Of a stretch of 64,000 bases of DNA, positions 9,747 to 17,204 are shown one piece after another. Within the stretch, counting starts at the first letter, position 1; every line of letters begins with the position of its first letter. Under the pieces are notes generated by a model. The model saw only the letters and a list, made by a program, of their open reading frames with translations, made no database searches and had not been told where the DNA came from. A program made the position numbers and the translations under genes. This DNA is from an uncultured Flavobacteriaceae bacterium (GTDB lineage Bacteria > Bacteroidota > Bacteroidia > Flavobacteriales > Flavobacteriaceae): the NCBI GenBank assembly GCA_947502635.1, contig CANNAN010000002.1, forward strand, positions 124,001 through 188,000. Direction: 5' to 3'.

Positions 9747-10553
9747 TTATTGAGTTTTTATTCCGCGAGATTTTATATCAATGGCTTTTACTTTTTTACG
9801 AGGTGGGTATAAAGCAGTATACTTGTCTTTGGGATTGAGATAATCATTTTTACTTAAGTTTTCTTGAATATTATCTTCTACTTCGATATCTATTTGAATC
9901 GTTGATTGTTCTTTTTTTGTAACATTATCTTCATAAACTTTAATGATATTATTTAAAAAATCAGCTGTAGCATCTCGCGTGTCTAAAACTGCAAATAAAT
10001 TCTCGTCAATAGAGTATTTAATTCTTAAACCAAGCCCTTCACAACCAATACTATGATAGTGATATTTTCCTACATGAAAAAACCTACTACCTCCTTTTAA
10101 GATATGACCTCCATCTTTTTTTTGGCCTCCTTTTACTTTAGAATCAAAAATTCTCAAGCCATTATGATTTTGTGTATTAAAACCTCCTTTATAAAATTCT
10201 TTAGGTAACCTTTCATCGTATTGATTTAATTTTTTAAATATATTTTCAATTCGTTGTTTTGTTTTTTGACTGTCTGCTTCATAATTTTTAGTATTTTCAT
10301 CATCATTTCTTCTTATTAAGTATCCATAATATGAACCTGTTCTAGCGGGAGAAGACCATTCTGCATCACTCGATACAGAAGTATAATAATAATTTTTATC
10401 TTCAATTTTCATTTTAATGATACTTAAAATAGTTTCTCCATCATTGTAAATTCTAACCATATGAATATTGATTTTTATAGGATTATTTTCAACTTCTGGA
10501 AGGTCAAAATAGAGTACTTGATTCGGATAATCTCTTAAAGTTATTATTCCCAT
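9747..10553 (-). CDS. Candidate T6SS effector with L,D-transpeptidase/DUF5675-like H-x-S-x-G-C motif
   Basis: No family is recognised with certainty. The 268-residue protein has no signal peptide, as expected for a T6SS cargo. Its most distinctive block is FFHVGKYHYHSIGCEGLGLR (residues 158-177). The order His-x-Ser-x-Gly-Cys resembles the active site of YkuD L,D-transpeptidases and the DUF5675 family, which would point to peptidoglycan as target. The stretch GGHILKGGSR just before fits that fold. The gene begins 7 nt after tssD and is followed 8 nt later by an exported protein, the usual carrier-effector-immunity order. The toxic role is inferred; an unrelated structural function is possible. 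Confidence 0.55.
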   Translation of the reverse strand: MGIITLRDYPNQVLYFDLPEVENNPIKINIHMVRIYNDGETILSIIKMKIEDKNYYYTSVSSDAEWSSPARTGSYYGYLIRRNDDENTKNYEADSQKTKQRIENIFKKLNQYDERLPKEFYKGGFNTQNHNGLRIFDSKVKGGQKKDGGHILKGGSRFFHVGKYHYHSIGCEGLGLRIKYSIDENLFAVLDTRDATADFLNNIIKVYEDNVTKKEQSTIQIDIEVEDNIQENLSKNDYLNPKDKYTALYPPRKKVKAIDIKSRGIKTQ

Positions 10554-10560
10554 ATTTGGC

Positions 10561-11259
10561 TTATTTTTGTTTTACAGCTTTTAACTTTATTTTTGTAAAA
10601 GTTTCATTTAGAACTACATCACGAATAATATCATCTTTCATCCATTTTTGATTATACTCAAAATCGATAGCTTTATTTTCTAAATCAATATCAGTAATTT
10701 CACCTTCTGTATTTATAGAGTTAATTACAAGGTAAATCTCTTGGTTCTCTTTAATTTTATCTTTTGTAATTATATTGTTATTCAAATCTTCAATATGATA
10801 GTTTAATAATTTAGGTTCTTCTCGTTGCTCTATTACTGTAGGTTCAACTTCTGGTTGAGGAAACGTAGTTCTCCAATAAGCTGAATATTCAGTACATGAG
10901 TTAGAATCTTTAACACCAGCAGCAGTAATATTTAAAGTTTCACTCATTGGCTGATTATCTGTAGATGAAAAATCATTTATCCAATTAACAAGATGACAAT
11001 CATAGAAGTATAATTTACGGGTTTTACCACCCATAATAACAGGATAAATATGTAATTCTAATTGTTTGGTTTCATTGGGGGCAAAAGACCAATCTGCAAG
11101 ATTTAAATCTTTTCTAGTTTCAATAATTAGTTTAAGCCCTACAAATACTGATTTTTGAGAAGGCCTCCCCGTTACATCTACCCCTTGATTAAAACCAAAA
11201 GTAAACCAGAGTACGTTTATTTCCTTTTCGTCTATTATTAATTTTGCTTTTACACTCAT
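10561..11259 (-). CDS. tssD: Type VI secretion tube protein TssD (Hcp) with C-terminal extension
   Basis: Residues 1 to about 130 match Bacteroidota TssD/Hcp: MSVKAKLIIDEKEINVLWF, the polar FNQGVDVTGRPS segment, and the late YDCHLVNWINDFSST/PMSETLNITAAG strand pair. Hcp hexamers form the tube expelled by the T6SS and can carry cargo in or on the ring. Ordinary TssD is about 130 residues. This one is 232 and ends in an Ig-like module of about 80 residues (HIEDLNNNIITKDKIKENQEI...) that also occurs in the neighbouring tssD remnant and, in diverged form, in the LysM effector pseudogene. It begins a tight three-gene set with the candidate effector and immunity genes. No other T6SS structural gene is in the window. 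Confidence 0.82.
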   Translation of the reverse strand: MSVKAKLIIDEKEINVLWFTFGFNQGVDVTGRPSQKSVFVGLKLIIETRKDLNLADWSFAPNETKQLELHIYPVIMGGKTRKLYFYDCHLVNWINDFSSTDNQPMSETLNITAAGVKDSNSCTEYSAYWRTTFPQPEVEPTVIEQREEPKLLNYHIEDLNNNIITKDKIKENQEIYLVINSINTEGEITDIDLENKAIDFEYNQKWMKDDIIRDVVLNETFTKIKLKAVKQK

Positions 11260-11284
11260 TTTCTTAAATTCAATTTTTCTATGA

Positions 11285-11345
11285 TTGATTTAATATTTTT
11301 GTAAGTGTACTGGCACACACATATTCATGTAAATCTAAAAAATAT
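11285..11345. repeat. Fragment of the type A intergenic repeat
   Basis: Upstream of tssD the sequence GTGTACTGGCACACACATAT and the following AAATATTCTTACAA match one end of the repeat seen intact at 12396, 13632, 18553 and 20346. The rest of the unit is not recognisable here. The surrounding spacer (11260-11503) shows no gene. Confidence 0.5.
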
Positions 11346-11503
11346 TCTTACAATTCTAGCTGTTTTTTAATGGAATGAAAGATACTTTCTATAATGAGTG
11401 CATTATGCCTGTTTTTTTTGGTTATCTCTTAAAAAAATAGGATTATGTAGTACCTGAGATGGATGATTTAGTTCCTTTTCTTTACTAAATCATATTTCCT
11501 TTT

Positions 11504-11815
11504 TTATGCCAACTCAATTGCAAATCTTTTATTCCAAAACTCAGGTAAAAGTGAATACGCAATTTCTAATTCAGCTTTTCCATCGACGTTTTGAATTAAG
11601 AATCCACAATGGCCTATTAACTTACCTGTTTCTTCTTCGATTAAGGCATTCATTCCTCCCAAATCATTTTGGTAGCGATGAAGCTGTTTTTTATACTAAT
11701 TATTACATTCTATTTCTGGATTTTCCAATTCAGAAATCCAGTATTGGGAAGTTATTGGATTTTTATGAAATTCTAACCAATCATTAAAATCAGATTGCTT
11801 TATTTTCAAGTAGGC
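11504..11815 (-). pseudogene. Truncated and frameshifted GNAT acetyltransferase, copy 1
   Basis: Minus-strand fragments of a GNAT N-acetyltransferase are readable in more than one frame. One frame gives GGMNALIEEETGKLIGHCG then EIAYSLLPEFWNKRFAIELA-stop; another gives the upstream part including SQYWISELENPEIEC. The product would stop at the acetyl-CoA binding region, so the last third of the domain is absent. A nearly identical, independently damaged copy lies at 19564-19875. Copy 1 is separated from the DUF6892-like gene by a type C repeat. Confidence 0.75.
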
Positions 11816-11824
11816 ATTTCATTG

Positions 11825-11905
11825 AACTTGTGTACAACGGTTCTAGCTGATTAGCAGTTGCCAGGATTAGTACTTAGCTTTGCAAGTACATGCCAAACTA
11901 AAAAT
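11825..11905. repeat. Type C attC-like repeat
   Basis: The segment carries TGTACAACGG, then an inner hairpin GTACTT (11870-11875) / AAGTAC (11884-11889) and TGCCAAAC. Sequences of this kind (ACAACGG...CAGTTGCCAGGATT...AAGTACATGCC) recur between genes of accessory arrays in many Bacteroidota genomes. Here it separates the GNAT pseudogene from the DUF6892-like gene and is absent from the duplicate copy at 19.9 kb. A recombination-site function is inference. Confidence 0.5.
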
Positions 11906-11943
11906 CCGTGAGGATTCAGAAGCAGGCGGGAATAAGTAATTAT

Positions 11944-12387
11944 TTATAGCCAATCTGCCTTTATTCCTTTCTTTTGAAAGTCAGATAATATTGAATCATC
12001 CTCATCATAAAAAATAGTTACCTCTTTTAAATTTGGTAATAAATTAGCATCATCTGCCGATTTTATATTAAAAATATCATCTTCTCCACTCCAAAAAGGA
12101 ACAACTTGTAAATAGATAGGGTCTCCACCATCAGTGTATAGTTCCTCAATATCTTTTACCATTTCAGAAGTTATTTCTAAATTTTCAAAATACTCCAAAA
12201 CTTCTGGGATAATTTCATATCCCTCTTCTTCTATAGTATCAAATGCTTCAGATTTGGTTAAATTTCTTTTCCTTTCTATGAATTTATATACATCAACTTT
12301 AGGTGTTAATATTTCTTGATTATACATTAGTTCATTTGCTACGGCTAGTTTAAATCCTAAATCTTTAAACTTTAATTTATTGCTCAT
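11944..12387 (-). CDS. DUF6892-like protein, candidate immunity protein (intact copy)
   Basis: A 147-residue soluble acidic protein beginning MSNKLKFKDLGFKLAVANEL and ending GIKADWL. The start and the aromatic GDPIYLQVVPFWSGEDD block (near 90-107) resemble the DUF6892 family, which is often found in toxin-immunity neighbourhoods; that assignment is from memory and moderately sure. It has no signal peptide or membrane segment. It is flanked by a type C repeat on its 3' side and a type A repeat on its 5' side, so it looks like a single-gene module. A disrupted duplicate is present at 19849-20331. Confidence 0.65.
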   Translation of the reverse strand: MSNKLKFKDLGFKLAVANELMYNQEILTPKVDVYKFIERKRNLTKSEAFDTIEEEGYEIIPEVLEYFENLEITSEMVKDIEELYTDGGDPIYLQVVPFWSGEDDIFNIKSADDANLLPNLKEVTIFYDEDDSILSDFQKKGIKADWL

Positions 12388-12395
12388 CGTTTTCT

Positions 12396-12618
12396 AGTTT
12401 GTCAATATTTGCTAACAATTGGATATGTGCACTAGTACACACACATATATCCTGTAAATTTAGAAAATATTCTAACAAGCCCTAGCCTATAAAATATAAA
12501 GCTTAAAAAGTAATTCATTTAAAACGATCCTCTTGTAATTTGAAGTTGAATAAAATTTAGTGGACGGTGTTTTTAGTCTATTAATTTTTGGAGCACTCGT
12601 AACAAACGTAACGCTAGT
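12396..12618. repeat. Type A intergenic repeat, copy 1
   Basis: The shared unit starts TTGTCAATATTTGCTAACAA, passes through an inverted repeat around GTGCACTAGTACACACAC, then AAGCTTAAAAAG, TTGAAGTTGAA and GTGTTTTTAGTCTATT. It ends near GAGCACTCG and ACGCTAG. It fills most of the 319-bp gap between the genes at 11944 and 12707. The other copies share the order and orientation of these blocks. Confidence 0.8.
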
Positions 12619-12706
12619 AAATAATTAGAACTAGATAGAGTACTAGCTTATACGAGTACAGTAGCAGGAGGTACAAGGTGTTTTTAACTTAAATTAATAT
12701 TTAGCA

Positions 12707-13513
12707 TTATCCTCTATCTACTATCGTCTCTACAATTTTTTCTATTTTATGCAGATCTTCTAGATTCGCATGCCTTAGATTTTTAATAAAAATATTGGAG
12801 CCCATAAACTCTATTTCAAAACCTTTTTCTTGTTCAATCACTTTTAAAATTTGTTCTACACGATGAATGTTTTGTGTTTTCTTAAAAGTGAAAGTTTCGT
12901 ATGTAGTTAAATTAAAATCATTGTTGTTTCTTACTTTATCCATGATTTTTTCAGCAGATGTTTTTTCTCTAAAATAATAATGCCCAAGATCAAAATCAAC
13001 TGTTAACCATAACATGATTTGATTTTCTAAGTAGTAAGAGCCTATTCTGTAAGGTATGTCAGTATTAGATCCTAGTTCAACCAGAGCTAGAAAAAATGTA
13101 CCATTTGAATTTTGTGCTTTAAAAGGAATATGATGTTGAAAATTATCATATTGATTAACGATTTTAGTTTGCCAAAGAGTAAGCCATGTATCATTATCTA
13201 CCTCTAATTTCAAAAAATTTTCTTTTAGGTAATTAAGTGTTCTTTCTGTTTCTTTTTCTTCTTCTGTATATAGTTTTTGAATATCATTTTCAGACATAAT
13301 GCCTAGTTTATCTTCTGGTTCTTCCCAATAACCATTTTCGGCTTGTTCTAAAGTAATTTTTGTTCCTGTTTTTGGATCTATGATATGTTCATCATCTAAA
13401 TTTTCTTTAATCTTTTCATTATATTCTTTATTTTTTTTATACCATTGAAAACCAACCCAAAGAATAATAAAAAATATAACTAAAGCTATAAGAAAAGGAG
13501 TGAGATAATCCAT
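12707..13513 (-). CDS. Unknown single-pass membrane protein in the cassette array
   Basis: Not recognised. A 268-residue protein with one hydrophobic helix at residues 5-22, then a charged linker (KKNKEYNEKIKENLDDEH) and a soluble alpha/beta domain of about 200 residues. This topology would place the domain in the cytoplasm. It stands alone between two type A repeats and shares the orientation of the array. A role as a membrane-tethered immunity protein is possible but rests only on context. Confidence 0.6.
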   Translation of the reverse strand: MDYLTPFLIALVIFFIILWVGFQWYKKNKEYNEKIKENLDDEHIIDPKTGTKITLEQAENGYWEEPEDKLGIMSENDIQKLYTEEEKETERTLNYLKENFLKLEVDNDTWLTLWQTKIVNQYDNFQHHIPFKAQNSNGTFFLALVELGSNTDIPYRIGSYYLENQIMLWLTVDFDLGHYYFREKTSAEKIMDKVRNNNDFNLTTYETFTFKKTQNIHRVEQILKVIEQEKGFEIEFMGSNIFIKNLRHANLEDLHKIEKIVETIVDRG

Positions 13514-13631
13514 AAGATATTATGAAAATTTAAACTATTATTAATAGAACAATTAGTATTTATGTCTTCTACAAAGTTAAATATAACCCGTTGTTTTGGT
13601 TACCCCGTATTCCGTGAAAACTTGCCTTATT

Positions 13632-13826
13632 GTTCATAACAATTGGATATGTGCACTAGTATAAATATAAATTCATAGAATGTTCTCACTAACATTAATC
13701 TATAAAAGCTTAAAAAGTAATTTATTTAAAATGATCTTTTTCTAATTTAAAATTGAGCAAAGTTGTGAAATTAATGTTTTAGCCTATTGGCTTTTGGAGC
13801 ACTCGCCACAGACGAAGCGCTAGCAA
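13632..13826. repeat. Type A intergenic repeat, copy 2
   Basis: Blocks AACAATTGGATATGTGCACT, AAGCTTAAAAAGTAATTTAT, TTTTAGCCTATTGGCTTTTG and GAGCACTCGCCACAGACGAA, with GCGCTAGC at the end, repeat copy 1 in the same order. It is more diverged in the centre (AATTGAGCAAAG). It fills the 320-bp gap between the genes at 12707 and 13834. Confidence 0.8.
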
Positions 13827-13833
13827 GGACTAT

Positions 13834-14268
13834 TTACTTCAATCCTTTCTTATACCTTATAACCTCTTTTAAATCTTTAACCTGTTTTTGTTGGTCAATA
13901 TCAATAATCAATGGGATAAGTTTTCCTATAGGTTTTGCCACCTCAAAGACCTCTTTTATTTTATTGTCAATATCTAATTCTAAAACCCCTATTCCTGTTT
14001 TTTCTGTGAAGTAAAAACCTGTTTTTATATAGTTTTTCCAAATAGAAAGCCAAAGAATAGTTTTTTTCTTATAAACTACTTTGCACAACCATGCCTTTCC
14101 ATCTCTGTAAAACCGCCATTGAGATTCCAAATTAAATTCATCAGAAAGAATTTCAATTATTTCTTGATAAATAATGAAAAGTTCTTTACCAAGAACGTTT
14201 TCCAAAACTTTATCCGTAGGTTCTATTTCTTTCTCTCGTAAAAGTATCGTTTCATTGTTTGATTTCAT
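13834..14268 (-). CDS. DUF3788 family protein
   Basis: A 144-residue soluble protein matching the DUF3788 pattern: an N-terminal helical region, then WRFYRDGKAWLCKVVYKKKT (near 56-75), LWLSIWKNYIKTGFYFTEK (near 77-95) and a C-terminal helix. The biochemical function of the family is not known. It is the 3'-most of two adjacent genes (46 bp after the HEAT-like gene) inside the repeat-bounded array, so a protective or stress role in the array is conceivable but unproven. Confidence 0.75.
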   Translation of the reverse strand: MKSNNETILLREKEIEPTDKVLENVLGKELFIIYQEIIEILSDEFNLESQWRFYRDGKAWLCKVVYKKKTILWLSIWKNYIKTGFYFTEKTGIGVLELDIDNKIKEVFEVAKPIGKLIPLIIDIDQQKQVKDLKEVIRYKKGLK

Positions 14269-14314
14269 AATATCTAAATTTTTAATGCATAGGATACAAT
14301 GTTGTAAGCCGTAT

Positions 14315-14830
14315 TTAATTTATGTTTGTCATTAATTTGAAAATTGCTTTTTTTACATTGTCAGTTAAATTAGCCATATGATAATCATCTGTCAATGATT
14401 TTATTTCGTTTGAAAGATCAGGGTATTCTTTTGAAATCGCAATCATTGTTTTAAACGCATGGAAACGAAGAGAAGAATTTTTAGTTACTTTTCTCCAAAT
14501 TTTTGAGCAAATGTCAAAAACCTGTCCTTTATTGTCAGCATCTAATTCCATTCTCCGTAAAACTATTAACAATTCACGCTGTTGATTATCCTGCCTTTCA
14601 GGTAATACGTCAATAATTTCTTTTATATATCTGTATATTCGTTTGTCGTTTTTGTCCATACAACTCCATAACAACCAAGCTGCACGCCATGAATAAGGTT
14701 GTTTGTCGGAAATAGCTAATTTAACAAGTTCTAGGAAGTCGTTTTGATGAGTGTTGACATGAGAAATCAAATCGCCTTTATACGAGTTGTTTAGTCTATA
14801 TTCCAATTCTGTTTCTATTCTATCAGTCAT
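14315..14830 (-). CDS. HEAT-like helical repeat protein
   Basis: A 171-residue all-helical protein. Antiparallel helix pairs of HEAT type are suggested by SWRAAWLLWSCMDKND (near 46-61), QQRELLIVLRRMEL and SSLRFHAFKTMIAIS. No signal peptide. Similar short proteins are common and unassigned in Bacteroidota. It has the same orientation as the DUF3788 gene downstream. No enzymatic motif is visible. Confidence 0.6.
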   Translation of the reverse strand: MTDRIETELEYRLNNSYKGDLISHVNTHQNDFLELVKLAISDKQPYSWRAAWLLWSCMDKNDKRIYRYIKEIIDVLPERQDNQQRELLIVLRRMELDADNKGQVFDICSKIWRKVTKNSSLRFHAFKTMIAISKEYPDLSNEIKSLTDDYHMANLTDNVKKAIFKLMTNIN

Positions 14831-14941
14831 TTGACAATTTTGCTTGCCGTTTGATATGTCTTCTAATGGTTTATGTGTGTTTAGTTACGTGATAATTCAA
14901 TTAATTTAGACCTCTTGTAGCACACCGTTTACTTTTTTTCG

Positions 14942-15052
14942 TTAAATAGTTACTCCACTTGTGTGGTGCCTTATTGATTTTGGTAACGCTACTCCATCAA
15001 CAGTAATGGTTTCAGCTTTAGAAAGAGTAACAAATTCTTTTCTGTTCATCAT
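14942..15052 (-). CDS. Small ORF of 36 residues (possible gene remnant)
   Basis: An ATG-started minus-strand frame reads MMNRKEFVTLSKAETITVDG and ends SGVTI-stop. It lies 14 nt downstream of the barrel-protein gene. It looks like the N-terminal stub of a longer protein rather than a complete small protein, but no parent family was recognised. Confidence 0.3.
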   Translation of the reverse strand: MMNRKEFVTLSKAETITVDGVALPKSIRHHTSGVTI

Positions 15053-15065
15053 TTAAGGTTTAACA

Positions 15066-15620
15066 TTAGAAATGCCAGCCTAACTTTAAGGATATTTCAG
15101 GTGTAAACAATGGAGTTTCAAAAGTACTTTGATCAACTATTACCTCTTTATCTCCCGCAATCCTAAGGTGTCCAGCTACCCAGGGGTTTAAGTAAAAGTT
15201 CTTATAAAATTTCCAGATATACCCTCCGCCAATAGTAAATATGGTATTGTTATATTCTACAGTTTCTAATTTTGAGTTGGTCTGTATCTTAGCATCCCAA
15301 TATTCTAAGCCAGGTCCTATCCACCAACCTTTAAAGTCTGGTTTAAAAAAGTAATCCACAATAGCTGCATAAACGTTAATTTCATTATTGGTAAAACCAT
15401 CCTTTAAGATAAAGTCTGGTGTTTCTATTTTTGTAATTACTGCTCGATATCTAAAATGATTATGACCGACCCAAACCGACCCATAATAACCTTTAAAGAT
15501 ATATGGTACTGCATCTAGCTCAAAACCTATACTGGTACTTTTTACTGATTGATTATCTTCTTGTGCATGAAAGAAAATAGAAAGTAGAACAAAACAGAAA
15601 GATAAGAATGTTGCTTTCAT
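15066..15620 (-). CDS. Small outer-membrane beta-barrel-like protein
   Basis: A clear signal peptide (about 19 residues, ending FHAQ) and a mature part of about 165 residues with alternating aromatic/hydrophobic strands (YGSVWVGHNHFRYRAVIT, FKGWWIGPGLEYW, FTIGGGYIWKFYKNFYLNPW). It ends in the C-terminal aromatic strand typical of outer-membrane barrels (LKLGWHF). Eight or so strands fit the length. Its promoter region carries a palindrome overlapping the -33 element. Function unknown. Confidence 0.7.
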   Translation of the reverse strand: MKATFLSFCFVLLSIFFHAQEDNQSVKSTSIGFELDAVPYIFKGYYGSVWVGHNHFRYRAVITKIETPDFILKDGFTNNEINVYAAIVDYFFKPDFKGWWIGPGLEYWDAKIQTNSKLETVEYNNTIFTIGGGYIWKFYKNFYLNPWVAGHLRIAGDKEVIVDQSTFETPLFTPEISLKLGWHF

Positions 15621-15642
15621 GGTATGAATTTATTTTTGAAAG

Positions 15643-15687
15643 CAAAGTACTGAGTTGTTTTTATTTATCAAATGACATTTGTCATTT
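15643..15687 (-). promoter_or_regulatory. Promoter with overlapping palindromic operator
   Basis: On the minus strand TTTG (15669-15672), then 19 nt, then TACTTTG (15643-15649) fit the Bacteroidota TTTG/TAnnTTTG promoter type approximately. An exact inverted repeat AAATGACA-TT-TGTCATTT (15670-15687) overlaps the upstream element and lies about 50 bp before the barrel-protein ATG. A dimeric repressor or activator binding there is a fair inference; the regulator is unknown. Confidence 0.5.
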
Positions 15688-16039
15688 AAATTGTTGTTTT
15701 TTAATGATTTACAGTAATTTTATTTGCTTTGGTTAATTAATTTAGCAGAAGGAAAGAGGAACACCTTATGTGCTACTGAAATAATATGAAGCTTAAATAA
15801 AAGTTCAAAACGGTTTGGATTTTATCTTGGAATACGTGTATTTTCTTTTCAAAAATGATACGAGCAGATATTAAGAATATCTTTTTTCAGTTCATTTTTA
15901 TTTTCCTTAACTCTAATCTCGTTTCTATCAATTCCAGAAATTATTATTTGTTTTATGTTCGTAAAGGGACATGGTTTACACAAGTTAAAGATTAGAGTTT
16001 ACACTAAATTAGTTTCTAACCTTGTAGATTGTTGTTTAT

Positions 16040-16285
16040 TTAAAATATCCTTTTCTAATTTGAAGTTGAACAAAATTAAGGGGATGGTGTTTTTAGTCTA
16101 TTGGTTTTTGAAGTACTCGTCCCAGACGGAGCGCTCAACATCATTAAGTTAAGATAATTTATTTTGTTTTGTCACATTGAGCGCAGTCGAAATGCTTTTA
16201 AAACTAAGACTTTATATTGTCTTCGACTGCGCTCAGACTAACATTTTACCCTTAACTTAATGACATTAGACGAAACGCTAGTAGA
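16040..16285. repeat. Type A intergenic repeat, copy 3 (truncated and interrupted)
   Basis: From TTTAAAATATCCTTTTCTAA the repeat continues through TTGAAGTTGAACAAAATTAA, GTGTTTTTAGTCTATTGG and GTACTCGTCCCAGACGGAGC. The end part (GACGAAACGCTAG, near 16265-16277) is separated by a 121-bp insertion. The 5' part with the GTGCACTAGTACAC palindrome is missing. Confidence 0.7.
16142..16262. mobile_element. MITE-like element with 12-bp terminal inverted repeats
   Basis: Exact terminal inverted repeats CATTAAGTTAAG (16142-16153) and CTTAACTTAATG (16251-16262) bound 121 bp. Inside is a second inverted pair, TGAGCGCAGTCGAA and TTCGACTGCGCTCA, around a 40-nt spacer, so the whole element folds on itself. 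It has no coding capacity and interrupts a type A repeat. AGCGCAGTCGAA palindromes are scattered in related genomes, and a lone half occurs near 23.11 kb. Confidence 0.6.
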
Positions 16286-16295
16286 GGGCAGTTTT

Positions 16296-17192
16296 TTATT
16301 TTTCAATTCTACCATAGTTTTTCAGCACCTTCAAAACCCATAATGTTTGTATACCTGCCCACTCTAATTTTGTTCCCTCGCTGATACCATACCAAGTATC
16401 CCATCGCCCATCTTCTTTTTGCCTGTTAATCAATTCTTTTATGTCAGATTCGATAGTCTCTTTGGTGAATAACGAATATAGAATGCTTTCGGAAGATGTT
16501 GCATAATTTAAACTATGCGGTTTTCCGTAAAGCCCCCAACCTGCATCAGATTTATCTTCGCAAATTATTCCGTTATTTGATATCCAGTTTTTTAAGTCAT
16601 TGATTGTTTTTTTCGCTTTATCTTGACTTTTAGTATACTTTAAAAAAGTTAACCATCTTGGTACACATAAATAGCAAAAAACATGTTTGTCCTTTATTCT
16701 CTCAAATTCACCCCAAACAAACTGTTCTGCTTTTTTCATCCAAGGAATATCAATCTCATATTTTTCTAAAATTCCAAGTAGTGGAGCAGTAGTACTTAAA
16801 GCACTCCATTCTTTAACTGTTTTGAAATGTTCTTCACATGGATAAGTGCTTTTAGGTCTAAACATCCACGGAATTCCACCTTTTTCTGTTGTTATGTTTT
16901 CGAAATATGGCATAAAGTCATTTAGAATTATTTTTTTGGTCAGATAACCAACTTCATCGAGTGTTTCAAGTGCCATAATGCTAAAGAGGGGTTGACTTTC
17001 TGGTGATGCTGTATCTGGTTCCATTCCATGTCCAAATCCACCATCAGAATTTCGGTAAGCATATACTGCGTGAAAAACACCATTCGTATCTCCGTTTGCA
17101 AAATGAAATTCAAATAAACGTCTTTCAATCATTCTTGCATTTGTCAATATAAAATCTCTTGCTTTTAGAAAGTCGTTTTTCGGTAAAATCAT
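16296..17192 (-). CDS. Terpenoid-cyclase/prenyltransferase-like alpha-toroid protein
   Basis: A 298-residue soluble protein with QW-like and toroid-fold repeat features: YAYRNSDGGFGHGMEPD (near 44-60), WISNNGIICEDKSDAGWG, and the C-terminal RQKEDGRWDTWYGISEG. Such repeats build the alpha/alpha barrel of squalene cyclases and prenyltransferases. The acidic DxDD catalytic motif of type II cyclases is not evident, so an enzymatic role is uncertain. It sits between a type A repeat (3') and a type B attC-like repeat (5') and is an unusual passenger for an immunity array. Confidence 0.6.
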   Translation of the reverse strand: MILPKNDFLKARDFILTNARMIERRLFEFHFANGDTNGVFHAVYAYRNSDGGFGHGMEPDTASPESQPLFSIMALETLDEVGYLTKKIILNDFMPYFENITTEKGGIPWMFRPKSTYPCEEHFKTVKEWSALSTTAPLLGILEKYEIDIPWMKKAEQFVWGEFERIKDKHVFCYLCVPRWLTFLKYTKSQDKAKKTINDLKNWISNNGIICEDKSDAGWGLYGKPHSLNYATSSESILYSLFTKETIESDIKELINRQKEDGRWDTWYGISEGTKLEWAGIQTLWVLKVLKNYGRIEK

Positions 17193-17204
17193 TTGTTTTC
17201 AAGG

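Larger units (their letters stand above)
15621..16295. other. Gene-free stretch of 675 bp in the array
   Basis: It contains the promoter/operator at 15643-15687 and an unassigned AT-rich segment (15690-15950). A motif GTTCGTAAAGGGACATGG (15958-15975) recurs as GTTCATAAAGGGATATGG near 21453. It then holds a truncated type A repeat split by a MITE-like element. No credible coding frame was found; the short plus-strand frame at 15955 runs through the repeat. Confidence 0.6.

Noticed and set aside
11506-11787. A plus-strand frame of 93 codons antisense to the GNAT remnant
   Set aside because: It is the shadow of the acetyltransferase pseudogene; the duplicate at 19.6 kb does not keep it open.
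15955-16152. A plus-strand frame of 65 codons
   Set aside because: It runs through the type A repeat and into the MITE-like element and is not kept in the other repeat copies.
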